A stretch of 64,000 bases of DNA from Loripinus fragilis (Eukaryota; Mollusca; Bivalvia; Lucinida; Lucinidae), in contig OZ026522.1 in NCBI GenBank assembly GCA_964019695.1, positions 75,547,601 through 75,611,600 of the forward strand, given 5' to 3'. Shown here piece by piece: positions 46,988 through 58,194 of this stretch; the stretch's first letter is position 1, and each line of letters begins with the position of its first letter. Under the pieces are notes generated by a model. The model saw nothing but the letters and a program-made list of their open reading frames with translations, made no database searches and was not told the origin of the DNA. A program made the translations under genes and the position numbers.

Positions 46988-47159
46988 GTAAGATGTTTTG
47001 AAGAGTTTCTTTTAAAAAAGTCAACAGATGACGAAAAAAAGAAGTTGTGAAAAAATACTCAACATGTAAAGAAATGATTTGTATCTGTTTAACTTGCAAT
47101 TTTTGTTCATGCTTTTGTGTCTGCTCTGAATGTCATACCCATCACGTAAAGTGATTAAA

Positions 47160-47365
47160 GGTAGTAAGGAACATCAATGGGGAAACACAGCTTTTGCAGA
47201 GCAACCATGCAAGAGACGCAGAACATAAACCAGCTCTCTCATTCCCAGTCAGATGACTGCAAGACTAGGGATGGCATACTACACAATAAAACAAAGACCA
47301 AGCGTATAACACATTGAATCATCAACAACAGAACCAGAGTCTTAGAATGCATTCTAACACTGTAC
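47160..47365 (-). repeat. Family A, diverged minus copy
   Basis: 'AACCAGCTCTCTCATTCCCAG', CAGATGACTGCAAGACTAG, 'CAACAACAGAACCAGAGTCT' and TAGAATGCATTC correspond in order to minus-strand family A. Confidence 0.65.
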
Positions 47366-47816
47366 AGTATAGTCAATTCAATGATTTGATAAATCACTGC
47401 AGGGACTGGCTATGGAATTGCATCACGTCATTCACTCACCAGTTTGATTTTATAGCCTTATGTATCACATACAGCCTTTAAACGTGGACAATAGACGTCG
47501 TTTTGACAACTAATGTACGTTCAAAACGTACGGGAAAATATGCTACCCTGAACAGAAATTTGTGTACGTGGCATGAGATGCAGTCTGATCTGGATTCATT
47601 ATGTTTACTTCCATCATAAAAATAGTCCGGAGTACATTTCAATATAATCTGCAGACATTAAAAGCATGCACCATTTTTCACGACTGTATTACATCAGCAC
47701 TTTAACGAAAAACTATTAGTTTGCTGAAGATAACTTTATTAAGACTCTTCATATGATTTCCTAACAAGGAATTAACCGAGTCGCAAGTGGCAACTAATGA
47801 AGTGGTTGAAAGTTTA

Positions 47817-47912
47817 TACTGCTGACATCGCCCCTCATAAGTAAAGTAAATCTAAGGTATGCTCGACGGACAAATCCTAAGGTCCGCTGGTAACTGAAAA
47901 ATGTCTATTTGG
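47817..47912 (-). repeat. Short dispersed repeat P, minus copy
   Basis: ACTGCTGACATCGCCCCTCA and GTAACTGAAAAATGTCTATT are the inverse of the ends of 44478-44565. Confidence 0.7.
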
Positions 47913-48111
47913 AAATAGTCTGTCAGGGGCTAGTTCGGCATCTTACGTCGGGACAGGTGCGGTGATCCACGCGTACAAAACTACTTGCCAGCGTACTTTG
48001 TGGCACTTACCCACTTTGTAAAGGGTGAAAAATTGTACATTTTTCTAAAATGGGGCCGGTCTAGCCCTGGTCTCCTCCAAACTCGGATGATGGACCAACA
48101 CAACCTGTCGT

Positions 48112-48178
48112 ACGATCTACAGCATGGGTTTGTCTGCAGTTTGTGATTGTGGTATTTCCTGATCATAATCACTTACTA
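48112..48178 (+). repeat. Family A 3' fragment
   Basis: ATGGGTTTGTCTGCAGTTTG and GTGGTATTTCCTGATCATA match the end of family A. Confidence 0.75.
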
Positions 48179-48304
48179 TTTTGATCCAACCGCTCATGTG
48201 AGACCCAGCTTGTGACTCTCACAGAAGACCTCATGAGGAATTCTTTAGCAGGCAGCCAAATAGACAATGTCCTGCCGGACTTTTCGAAATAGCATATAGC
48301 ATGT

Positions 48305-48435
48305 TGAAATATCAATACTTAACTTAAGTCTTGCTTAACTTTAAGGAGGCATTGTAATTCCGGGCCCAGGGTCCGGAATAACAATGCCTCCTTAAAGTTA
48401 AGGAAGGCTTAAGTTAAGTATTGATTTATCAGGAT
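48305..48435. mobile_element. Near-perfect hairpin element Q
   Basis: AATATCAATACTTAACTTAA, GTCTTGCTTAACTTTAAGGA and GGCATTGTAATTCCGG are mirrored by CCGGAATAACAATGCC, TCCTTAAAGTTAAGGAAGGC and TTAAGTTAAGTATTGAT; arms about 60 bp. Confidence 0.9.
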
Positions 48436-48559
48436 GCGAAAAATAAAGTTTCAAACTGATTAAAATCAAGATAGTTTCATTTTTCTGAAGATCACAATGA
48501 TATCTTTGACCACAAGTACCGCATTGATCCAGGCAATTCATTTAGCATTTAATATAGGA

Positions 48560-48628
48560 AGTTGAAATATCAATACTTAACTTAAGTCTTCCTTAACTTT
48601 AAGGAGGCATTGTAATTCCAGGCCCTGA
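48560..48628. mobile_element. Half copy of hairpin element Q
   Basis: GTTGAAATATCAATACTTAA to GGCATTGTAATTCCAGGCCC repeats one arm of the element at 48305; the second arm is absent. Confidence 0.85.
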
Positions 48629-48722
48629 ACTCAACTTTATCTGAAACCATATCTCAAAGTTACGCTGTCAATGACTCAAGAAGCACTTTTGCTATGCTTA
48701 ATATAGAACTATGGTACTCTGA

Positions 48723-48800
48723 GCTTCAATTCTAAATCTTGACAAGTTTTGACCTCCATTTTAAATGGTGGTCAAAACTTGTCATGATTTAGAATTGAAA
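48723..48800. repeat. Palindrome
   Basis: TTCAATTCTAAATCTTGACA, AGTTTTGACC and CCATTTTAAATGG form an inverted repeat with GGTCAAAACTTGTCATGATT and TAGAATTGAA. Confidence 0.9.
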
Positions 48801-48879
48801 CATACATTTTATGAAACATTCGGAATGTTTCTCCATCATACCTTTCCTCCTTAGTGCCTCAATCTGTTGATCATGCGTC

Positions 48880-49390
48880 CAGCTACACGTAATTCTCACA
48901 ATCTCCGTCCTATTGCTACAAGAACAAATCTTTACTATATCCTTTCTGCCATCTGTAATTAGGGACTGGAATGAACTACCTGTAGTAGTCAGACAACTAG
49001 ATAGTGTTTGCTCCTTTAAAAAACTACCTCAACAGAGATTTTACTCCAGTTCATAAATACTAATTTACAGGCAATCGGAAATCACAAATCTTACACACAC
49101 GTTTACAAACAAACTGTGGCTCATTAAATAATGATCTGTTCCTTAAAAACATATCTGAATCTCCATTATGCAGTTGTGGTAGCGTTGAAAACACTCAACA
49201 TTTCTTCTTAAGATGCCCTCGATACATTGAACACAGAACATTGCTCCTTAACGAGGTATCCAAGCACCAGCCAGTTTCTCTCAATTTGCTACTATATGGA
49301 AGTAGTTCACTTCCATATGAAACCAATGTTGTCATCTTTCAAATGGTACATAAGTACATATCAGACACTAAGCGTTTTACTTAATATCCA
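48880..49390 (+). pseudogene. Non-LTR retrotransposon ORF2 C-terminus
   Basis: Frames read NSHNLRPIATRTNLYY, a one-base shift, then SFLPSVIRDWNELP. A stop follows, and then ILHTRLQTNCGSLNNDLF, PLCSCGSVENTQHFFLRC and MVHKYISDTKRF to a TAA. This is the end of a LINE ORF2, where 'S..R.WN.LP' and 'C.CG..E...HF...CP.Y' motifs follow the RT. The zinc-knuckle-like C-x-C...H...C is intact, but the frame is shifted and stopped. A 3' tail probably runs to about 49910. Confidence 0.82.
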
Positions 49391-49945
49391 TCTCAATTGC
49401 TCTTAGCCTCAGGACACAATAAGAGTGAAGATGTAGTATGTGACGGTATCCACTATTACAATTTGCCTATCGCATATAGGCCTGGCCTGGTATCGGTGTT
49501 CCCCTCCTCCCTCTCCAACCAACATTTTCACATCTATTTTTCATTTATTATCAAAGCTTATGTATTGTCAATGCTAACAAATATGCTTAAATCTGAGTCC
49601 TGCTAAATACATTGGATAGTTCAAGGGTCTTGTTTAAGACTTGAATTATTTAATCATAAATTCCACCCGTTGACTTGCACCACTGCATGCTGAAAGGGAC
49701 ATACTCAATAAGCACCTATACTTGCTAGCATTGATTGACTTCTATGTTATAATGTACAGTATTCGATATGATCTACCTTCCACTTACATCTTACTTCGCA
49801 TTGGAGAAGAACTATATAAGCTACATGCTTCCGTTCTTATCCTCATCTTATTGTTTCAATTTATATTTACCATGTACAAATTAATTTGAATAAAATATGT
49901 TTAAACCAAACATTCGGAATCTTTTAAATATGAGATTATGATATT
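49391..49945 (+). mobile_element. Probable 3' untranslated tail of the LINE fragment
   Basis: Follows the ORF2 stop, with AATAAAATATG at about 49889. No coding signal. The end is inferred, not seen as a duplicate. Confidence 0.4.
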
Positions 49946-49949
49946 TTGT

Positions 49950-50040
49950 TTGTTTTGATTCTTTACGAGTCTGTCAACAACTTTCAGTCATGTCAAGATG
50001 GGTCTTCCTGGGTTGAGCCAGTACTAAGCTGCAGTTAAAA
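49950..50040 (-). mobile_element. SINE 3' fragment, minus strand
   Basis: GATTCTTTACGAGTC and GGGTTGAGCCAGTACTAAGC are the inverse of the 3' half of the SINE at 11908-12122. Confidence 0.7.
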
Positions 50041-50439
50041 GGCTTTCAAGTGCCCTTTCACAAAAAAGTAGAGAAAGAGAATGGATAAAAGTTTTCAAAC
50101 TTCATGAGCGAAAAAGTAATGATTTTGGATGTAAAAAAGTAGGGATAGAAGTGCTTTTTCAAACACATAATTCATAAAAAAGAGTCAGTAATTAGGATGT
50201 CAAGTGTCCTTCATCAAGAAAGAAGGGCATGTAAATGACTATACTATGTTAAAATATGCTAAAGTTCGTTAAACCCGTCCATAGGAGGGGATCCTGCGGT
50301 ATAATGTGGTATCCTGTTCTATGTGGTACATAATCAGACTGACCCTGTGGTTGAGTCATTTCCAAGTCATACTCACTTTTTGGTGCTTTCTTGCACATCG
50401 GATAACGATATCAGAGATTTTACCCAGGGATAGAAAATC

Positions 50440-50850
50440 TTATCTCACCCATGCTCCAAGGGGGGGGGGGTACTCTGATATTTTCATTCATACGTAGGCT
50501 CGGTTTTTGTTTTATGTTTGTTTTGTTTTTTTGGCGGGGGGGGGGGGGGGGGGGTCAGAAAAATGAAAAAAAAATTGGGTCTGACGATTTTGTGGATATT
50601 TTTTGGGTCATCACAAATTGGACTATATTTAGGGGTCATTTCTATGCATTTAAGGATCTTTTCCTAAGGCTAAGATACAGAATGGGGGATATTTTTTGGG
50701 GTTGCTAAAATTTCAAATATTTTTTTGGATGATTGAAATTACTGATATTTTTAGGGTGAACGGTAGATGCTGTTCACGGGCCTACTTATGAAGAAAAATG
50801 AGAGTTCACCCCCTCCCCCCCCCGCGGCCCATGCTATCTTACCCACGTGA
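50440..50850. repeat. G/C-run-bounded repeat
   Basis: Opens CACCCATGCTCCAAGGGGGG, has a second G-run at about 50535-50555 and ends CCCCCCCGCGGCCCATGCTA with CTTACCCACG. The CCCATGCT words at both ends are direct, not inverted. Interior repeats GATATTTTTTGGG phrases. Confidence 0.5.
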
Positions 50851-51069
50851 GGGCTACATACATGTACATTGATTGTATTGGATCTTTTGCACATGGTCGT
50901 CAAGTAACGTCATTGTTATTATGTTAGCGTCACGTCATTATGTAAAATTGCATCTCTAGCGTAGTCAGGGACTTCTGGAAGCATATTTTGAAATCAAATA
51001 ATAACAATATTAACAGTGGTGAGGATAGGTTAGAAAAAAACCCTAGCGTGGGATCACTGTTTGTCATTA

Positions 51070-51205
51070 CTCGGCAAGCTTCGTGATGCAACACGGTGAT
51101 CCTCAGGATGGATTATAAGAATCCATCATGAGTGTGAGGTTGGGATGGACAAATCTGTTCCGAGGAACACCAATTGGAATCACGAGGCTTGCCAAGTGAT
51201 GGCGA
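51070..51205. mobile_element. Foldback element, imperfect
   Basis: ATTACTCGGCAAGCTTCGTGA at the left is inversely matched by TCACGAGGCTTGCCAAGTGAT at the right; the middle is less regular. Confidence 0.55.
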
Positions 51206-51296
51206 ATGGTGATGCCGATGTACAGCAGTTTTCTATCCCATTCTCACACAATTAATGGATTCTTTTTTTCTTTTTTTTTTGCTCACCATCAAAGTA

Positions 51297-51370
51297 AATA
51301 AGGGTGCAAAGATCAGGAATCGATACAATCAAGTACCACACCTGACCCAGAATACCAATGGGAAAGCGAC
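51297..51370 (-). repeat. Family B fragment, minus strand
   Basis: AATAAGGGTGCAAAGATCAG, GAATCGATACAATCAAGTAC and CACACCTGACC are the inverse of the family B end. Confidence 0.75.
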
Positions 51371-52820
51371 AGACTCACAGTTAGACGGTAAAACAAAAGG
51401 GGATCCAAGAAGTTCATGAATAAGCTGAGATGGGACATAAGATGATGACGTCACTTTAACATAACAATGACGTGACTTGACTGTCATATGCGTGAGTTCC
51501 ACTTCATACCCAACACAACCTATGTAGAGAACCCTTAGGTGACAGCCTTGGTAAGATGTGCAAGTATTTTCTACCCTACCCTCACACTCAAAATGGATTC
51601 TTATAATATAAAAGGATGGGTAAGGTGGAGAAAATATAGGGGATAAAGCAGTCACAATGCGACGTGGCGTGCTCCTTACTAACCCACAACAGCCATTAGG
51701 TGTAATAAAATATGCAAATTATCTAGGATAAAAGATATACTAAAGGACTTTGAAAACGCATCACCCAGATTAAATCTTTTATTTCACAAACCCTGAGTAT
51801 GTCAGCGAGATAATTATTATTGCATATCATAGTCTAACAATCTTGTAGTGTGTCCTAGAAATTTCATGGTTGTAAATTTACTTTAAGGTATTGAAAAATT
51901 ATCCGTTTTAAGACAGGGGTGGTCGATTTTGAAGGACACAAATTCAGCTGCAATTTAACACGCGTTAGTTTTGATTCTTGACTAAACGAATTTGTGTCCT
52001 TTGCTTCTTTCACGATTGCACATTCATCATTGAAGGATTAGAAATGAATTGACAGTTTGGTATGCTCAAAATAACACCCCTTCAAAATTACCGACATACC
52101 CCACCCACCCTGATTACTATAGTCTAGTAATGAAATTCAACGTCTTAGACCTTTCAAAGTTCCGATTTCTTTCGTCCGGTTTTATTGGGAGAGGCTTAGG
52201 GCATTGACAAATGACAGATTATTCATAAATAACGCTTGTATAAGGTGTCTTTTGTATTGTGCTAGTGACGTTAACGTAAATTTTTAAGACGTTCTCGATC
52301 TCATGACAGCAGATCTCCTGCAACGATTAACATCAAAACGTCTTCCCCACATGCTTGTCAGTGTATGATATCAATATCAGTAATGAAAGCGTGCATAAAG
52401 GTAACAAATGGAGATGTTTCTAAAAAGGAACTATAAATTGATGTTCAAATTTGACGTTTATTTTCGAAATTTTGGAGTTATCAATTACTTTTAATTAGAA
52501 AAGTCTATAAACTCTTTTGGTAACAAGGCATCATACACGCCACAGTTTAAACATAAAAATAATCAAAAAGCTTCATTCGTTTGTGCAAAAAGGTGCTGGA
52601 TGCTGTATGTACCCATGTGACGTCATCAGCAGCATCGCGTGATAGTGCAGTCAAATAAATGACTGATTCATACCAATTCTGGGTTGCACATTAAAACCTG
52701 CGAGTAACTTTTCAATCGCATATACGGTTTGCAAGAAAAGTGCAAAAATATGGTGATGCGTTTTCAAAGTCCTCTAGTATATAACAGCCGCAACAAATGT
52801 AGACCACAGCTAAAAAAATC
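51371..52820. other. Non-coding intronic sequence
   Basis: Nothing supported. GACTTTGAAAACGCATCACC at 51748 and GGTGATGCGTTTTCAAAGTC at 52752 are an exact inverted pair, with TATACTAAAGGA/TCCTCTAGTATATA outside. This suggests the ends of a roughly 1.05-kb TIR element (51732-52785). Confidence 0.5.
51732..52785. mobile_element. Probable 1.05-kb TIR element
   Basis: The inverted ends ATACTAAAGGACTTTGAAAA... and ...TTTTCAAAGTCCTCTAGTAT are some 30 bp long and nearly identical. Inner motifs also mirror: ACACAAATTCAG/ATTTGTGTCCT lies inside as a smaller inverted pair. No coding frame found. Confidence 0.7.
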
Positions 52821-52824
52821 CTGT

Positions 52825-52885
52825 GCCATGATCGGGAACTGAATCTTGACTACAATGCTCTTACCGATTAGCCAAAATGTTGATT
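52825..52885 (-). mobile_element. tRNA-like SINE head, minus strand
   Basis: The minus strand reads TTGGCTAATCGGTAAGAGCA (box A-like) and AAGATTCAGTTCCCGATC (box B-like) about 30 bp apart. It is worn, and there is no clear acceptor stem, so a real tRNA gene is unlikely. Confidence 0.55.
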
Positions 52886-53184
52886 TTCAGAAGCAGGTGT
52901 CAGAGATTAGAGTTATGCAAAAACAAAACAATTACTTGAGGTGAGAGTGCTGGCCTATAAAAATGGCTGTATGGCGTGGAGTGCAAGACAGGGAATATCC
53001 ATTAAAAGCACATTTGCGTTATACAACAAAAAGGCTACGTCACTACTATACCAGATCAAAAATGTACGGTAGGGCGGGACAATGTACGAAGTGTGGGTAG
53101 TTTCAATATGTAGATGCGGACTTGAGGTAGTGTAGACTAGGATGTGGCAAGTATATTACAGTAGGGTAGGGGTGGATGGGGTTG

Positions 53185-53315
53185 GTTTGGTTTGGATTGC
53201 AAATTAAAACGTAAATCAACAGAGCCGATAGATGCTGTAAATATTTCGCCTCTAGCGAGATTCAAACCACGACCTCGACAACAACGCCTAGAACTACACC
53301 AGCAGGTATTTGAGT
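53185..53315 (-). mobile_element. tRNA-like SINE, minus strand
   Basis: The minus strand has GCTGGTGTAGTTCTAGGCG (box A-like) and GTGGTTTGAATCTCGC (box B-like), then a body ending in CAAACCAAACC-type sequence. A 109-codon minus ORF overlaps and is rejected. Confidence 0.5.
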
Positions 53316-53564
53316 TTAATGTATCTGTCGCATGTAAAATGTGAGTTTCAGTAGTGATTCGGTACTTTTTATCAAGTGTTAATCTTACTTCATCCTGGTC
53401 TTTTGGTGGGACTCTGACGAGCATGCGCATTTTCCAAGGCTTATCTGAGCCTTCATTGCACGACAACCAGACAGTACCGTAATCTCATGTTCTGGTTCGT
53501 AAAGAATTGCAATGAATTAAAGTATCCATAGGGCAACGCTGCACACACGACACATTCATACACG

Positions 53565-54092
53565 ACCGTTGAGGAAATAGCTAGTATCCCACAATGCTAA
53601 TTTTACCCAACATATATTTTTTAAAGACAACAAATATATATTTTAGAACATAAATATTTTTTTTACACAACACATATTTTTCATAGACAACAAATATTTT
53701 TTATACACAATATATATATTTTAGTCCATGAATATATTTTTATGCCAACAAATATATTTTTATATCCACAAATATATTTTTAAGTCCACAAATATATTTT
53801 TATGTCCACAAATATACTTTTATGTCCACAAATATATTTTTAGTACACAAATATATTTTTATGTCCACAAATATATCTTTAGTACACAAGTATATTTTTA
53901 GTACACAAATATATTTTTATGTACACAAATATATTTTTATGTCCACAAATATATTTTTATGTCCACAACTATTCTTTTTAGCATATAAATATTTTTTTAG
54001 TCCACAAATATATGTTTTAGCCCATAAATATTTCGATATACAACACATATATTTCCACATACAATATTGCAACGCTTGACATGCCATAATGG
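53565..54092 (-). repeat. Minisatellite element H, inverted copy
   Basis: CACGACCGTTGAGGAAATAG and CCCACAATGCTAATTTTACC flank about 20 units of TTTTTATGTCCACAAATATA, ending ATTGCAACGCTTGACATGCC; the inverse of 42967-43530. Confidence 0.9.
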
Positions 54093-54354
54093 AGGCCAAG
54101 AGTCGGCAAAACTTTTACATTAAGGCTGCGATAGTTGTAATTTCCTCAAAACTTTCTTTTAAGAGCATACACTTTCAGGATCTGGTGCAAACAAACACAA
54201 AATGGCTCCTTATAATCCACTACTTCCGGTTTATGTTGTGTATAGCCGTCTCACTGTCAAATAACAACTTGGCACATTGTCATCATTAAATTCACTGGGT
54301 ACATGCGTTCAAGTCATGAAATCCTGTCCCACTCATGCAGTAGAGTCTAGCAAA

Positions 54355-54897
54355 ATTCACAATGGTTTTGATACGGCTGGTTCCCAGTTTAAAAAAGGTC
54401 AGCTGAGCTTGTCCCAGACGTGTTCGATAGGGTTCAAGTCTGGCCACAAGCTCGGACGCGGAACCCTAGAGCTATTCTGTTGATTTTTGTATTATTTGAT
54501 GATGCGAGTACAGTAAGGTCTTGCAATGTCATCTCGGAGCACCATGTTCTGGCCATCTAGTGAGTCCAAGGGTGACCTAACACCATATTCCAGGATTTCG
54601 TCCTGGTACTTTTTAGCGTTCAAAGTTTCAGTCACCACCTTTTACTGTATCAGGTGGTCGTCAGATAATGCAGCATGTACCATAATGCTTCAGTAACAGG
54701 TCCTTGCACTCAGGAATCAATGTAGACCGTTTCCTTTTTGTAATACTGCCACTCTGTCTATGTTCTTTCAAAGGTCTGCTTACAACACTCGGATACACGT
54801 TTGATACCCATACAATGTCATCTTGTTTCATACCAGCGTTCTTAATGGCAATTTTACACATTCTGTCCTCTTTCTTCTTTGTAGATTTATCCAACAT
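54355..54897 (-). pseudogene. Tc1/mariner transposase, DD34E, internally deleted
   Basis: The minus strand opens with an HTH-like N-terminus (MLDKSTKKKEDRMCKIAIKN; QDDIVWVSNVYPSVVSRPL). It then jumps to AKKYQDEILEYGV, DDIARPY and WPDLNPIEHVWDKL. The last two are the second and third catalytic blocks; exactly 34 codons separate the Asp (54528-54530) from the Glu (54423-54425). The first catalytic Asp region is missing, and stops occur at 54661-54663, between the two blocks, and after DKLS. A possible terminus lies at about 55230 (CTCCACTGTA). Confidence 0.9.
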
Positions 54898-55730
54898 ACG
54901 CGTTTAAGACTATTTCATGACTCAACAGCAAAATAAATTCATTCTTGCATATCAACCCCTGGACAGTACTGTGTTGTAAGCTTCCCGTTCATGGACAGTA
55001 ATGAATGAAACTAATCGAACTTATTCAAATTTTGAAAACATTGATGCAGGCAAGTGACCATTATTTTGCCCCTCAGAAATGCATTATCTTACTTCTTAAC
55101 AACTTAACAGACAGCTTTTCTTTTGCCCTGGAAATCCCCTTTTCAGAATGAGTCATGACTTCACACAAGTGAAAAAACATTGGGAATGTTCAATTGGCGA
55201 AATTACATTCTTGGCGAAATTAGCTTACTCCACTGTACATATGACCTTATGTCAAATATAATATTTACATCAATAATCAATTTTCTTTCTGCTGTCTTAT
55301 GCATGTAATAATACACCGTACTTATATGTGTGTGTTAGTGTATGCACCATTATACGTACATATGTTAGCTCAAACTAGTTGTGAGACATAATGATCACTT
55401 CATAAAGTCGAGTTCAAACTAACTTCCCATACTGCACATCATTTCTCATAACAAATAAACGTATTTTGGTGTTAGTGCAGACTCGACAACTTCTGAGACC
55501 AATCTAGACATAATTAATTATCCTGGTCTACGCAGACAGCTTATTGATAGCTGCAAGAGCAGTCCTGAAGGATTTTAAAACCCTACGCATGTACGTATGA
55601 AACTACGCAAGTGCGTAACATTCCTTATTTTCTCTGAAAAAAACGAGACCTGGTTCATGCAGTTCTAGGAAAACCTAACAAGAAATGCTGGCTGGTTCAA
55701 CCGACAGGAAGACAGTAAAAATGATGTTGT
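54898..55730. other. Non-coding; probable 5' flank and end of the Tc1 element
   Basis: TGGCGAAATTACATTCTTGG and GCGAAATTAGCTTACTCCAC ending CTGTA at about 55185-55236 look like a terminal inverted repeat, but no left partner was found. Confidence 0.4.
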
Positions 55731-56905
55731 TATACCCCGCCACTAAAGTGTGGCGAGGTATTATGTTATACCCTTCGGTGTCTGTCCGTCCGTCCGTCCG
55801 TCCGTCCGTGCTCACCATTTCCGATCGATAACTTGAAAATTTATTCACGGAATTTTTTCAAATTTTGCATACATATTGTTATCGGCGATGAGTGGTATGG
55901 GATTGTTAATGGGCAAAATCCGTCCATTTTTAACGGAGTTACTGCCCTTTTTCGTATTGGAAAAATGGTTTCTGGCCTGTTATTCCTTTACTATTCATGA
56001 TATCTGAATGAAACTTCACAGATATGTTGCACATCAAAGGTTACATATTGTGACTAAGGACTGTCACTCTGACCTTCCCAGTTTGTGAGTTATCTGCCCT
56101 TGATAGGTCTGAAAAAAGGTTTTTGACCTATTGTTCCTTTACTATGTGGAATATCTGAATATAACTTCACAGATATGTTTCACATCAAAGGTAACATATT
56201 GTCACTAAGAACCATCACTCTTACCTTTCCCGTTTGTGAGTTATCCGCCCTTGATTGAATTAAAAAATGTTTTTTACCCGTAGTTCCTTTACTATGTGGA
56301 ATATTTAAATGAAACTTTACAGATATGTTTCACATCAAAGGTTACATACTGTGACAAAGAACCATCACTCTTACCTTTCCAGTTCATGAGTTATCTGCCC
56401 TTGATTGATCTGAAAAATGGTTTTTGACCTGTAGTTCATTTACTATATGGAATATCTGAATGAAACTTCACAGATATGTTGATCATCAAAGGTTACATAT
56501 TGTGACTAAGGATCTTCACTCTTACCTTTCCAGTTCATGAGTTATCTACCCTTGATTGATCTGAAAAATGGTTTTTGACCTGTAGTTCATTTACTATATG
56601 GAATATCTGAATGAAACTTCACAGATATGTTGAACATCAAGGGTTACATATTTTTAGTAAGGACCGTCACCCTTACCTTTCCAGTTCATATGTTATCCGC
56701 CCTTGATTGATCTGAAAAATGGTTTTTGACCTGTAGTTCATTTACTATATGGAGTATCTGAATGAAACTTCACAGGTATGTTGACCATCAAAGGTTACAT
56801 ATTGTGACTAAGGACGTCATATCACTGTCTATCTCAGTTCTGTTGCTATTTAGGCATTATATATCTCACAAAATAACTTTGGGTGCCCCCAGCAGTGGCG
56901 GGGTA
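55731..56905 (+). mobile_element. Family V cassette: 151-bp array between inverted ends
   Basis: Left end ATACCCCGCCACT (then GTGGCGAGGTAT) and right end AGTGGCGGGGTAT are inverted. After a (GTCC)n run at about 55784-55808, units marked 'TGAAACTTCACAGATATGTT' start at about 56011, 56162, 56312, 56463, 56614 and 56765, a steady 151 bp. No coding frame. Confidence 0.9.
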
Positions 56906-56969
56906 TTACGCAGTGCTTGCGGTGCTTTTATTTTTTACCTGCGTCGCTTTTGGGAAAGTAGGTCTAGTA

Positions 56970-57030
56970 ATGGGTCAACTTCATCCATCCATCCATCTAT
57001 CTGCCCATCCACAAATTTCGTCCATCAGTC
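56970..57030. repeat. (ATCC)n microsatellite
   Basis: CATCCATCCATCCATCTAT and degenerate CCATC words, directly between family V and a family G array. Confidence 0.8.
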
Positions 57031-57079
57031 CATCCTCAACAATTTTTGGTGCCTAGTTTGACGTGTAATCTGTAACTTT

Positions 57080-57760
57080 AAAAGTGTCCATTTCTTTGCA
57101 TATCAAATTAAATGGAATGAAGAATGCAGCAACATGTTAGAAAATATTTTATATCCATACCCCCTCTCCCCACACTACCCTGGGATTGGGGTCAAAAGTC
57201 AAAGTCTAACTTTTCCAGAACATGGTCATGTTGTATATCAAATGAAATAGAATCACAGATGCAGCAACATGGTAGCACATATTTTGCCTGCAGACCCCCC
57301 TTGACCCTGGGGGATGGGGTCAAAAGGTCAAAATTAAACTTTTCCTAAATATGGTCATGTTGCATATTAAATTAAGCGTGCAACCCTGGGGATTGGAACA
57401 AAATTCAAATTGATCAGAACAGATCATGTTGTGAATCAAATTATTGCAGTAACATGGTAGCATATATTTTACTGGCAGACTCCATGCCCCCCCATCCCTG
57501 ATCCTTGGGCTGGAATCAAAAGGTCAAAATTTATCTTTAGCAGAGCATAGTAATATTGCATATCAAATTAAAGGGAATTACAGCATTATGGTAGCAAATA
57601 TTTTTACACGCAGACCCACCCTGTAACATAAATTTAACTTTTTCAGAACATGTTTCATATCAAATTAAATGGAATTGGGAATGGAATTCAAATGGAATCA
57701 TGAATTCAGCAGCATGTTAGCAAATATTTTACCTGCAGAACCCCCGCCCATACATTAAGT
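57080..57760 (+). repeat. Family G units, copy 3
   Basis: About five units with 'GAACATGGTCATGTTG.ATAT', 'GCAGCAACATGGTAGCA' and 'GGATGGGGTCAAAAGGTCAA'; no head. Spacing about 120-135 bp with deletions. Confidence 0.85.
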
Positions 57761-58194
57761 TCAAATGATAACGCACTGAAACCATATTTTGGACATTTCA
57801 AAGTATCCCTGTGACCTTAAAAATAAGATCAAGGTCACTAAAATCTAATCAGCTCTTTCCCTTATCCCAACAATGTATATATGCAAGTTTGGTCAAAATC
57901 CATCGGCTGGTTCAGAAGATAATGCACAGAAACGAAAAATTGGACGCTGACACCAACAGAACACTGACGGGATCAGCACCAAAAATAATATACCCCCCAC
58001 CGGAACGTTGTCAAAATTGGACCCCCTTCAGTCAAATCTTTATTTATTCGCATATGCACTGAGAACAGAGATGCCTTTTATTTTTTATAAAGATAAATCA
58101 TGTTTAAATTTATCCTTATTGTTGAAAACTTTTGTCATCTGGAGATAGTTATTGGTCAGAGAACATGCAAATAGTTTTGGTCTAGATCTGGCTC
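57761..58194. other. Non-coding intronic sequence
   Basis: Possibly the tail of the family G element (TTGGTCAAAATCCATC); otherwise unassigned. Confidence 0.4.

Noticed and set aside
53137..53466. 109-codon minus-strand ORF
   Set aside because: Overlaps a tRNA-like SINE; composition and context do not look like a gene.
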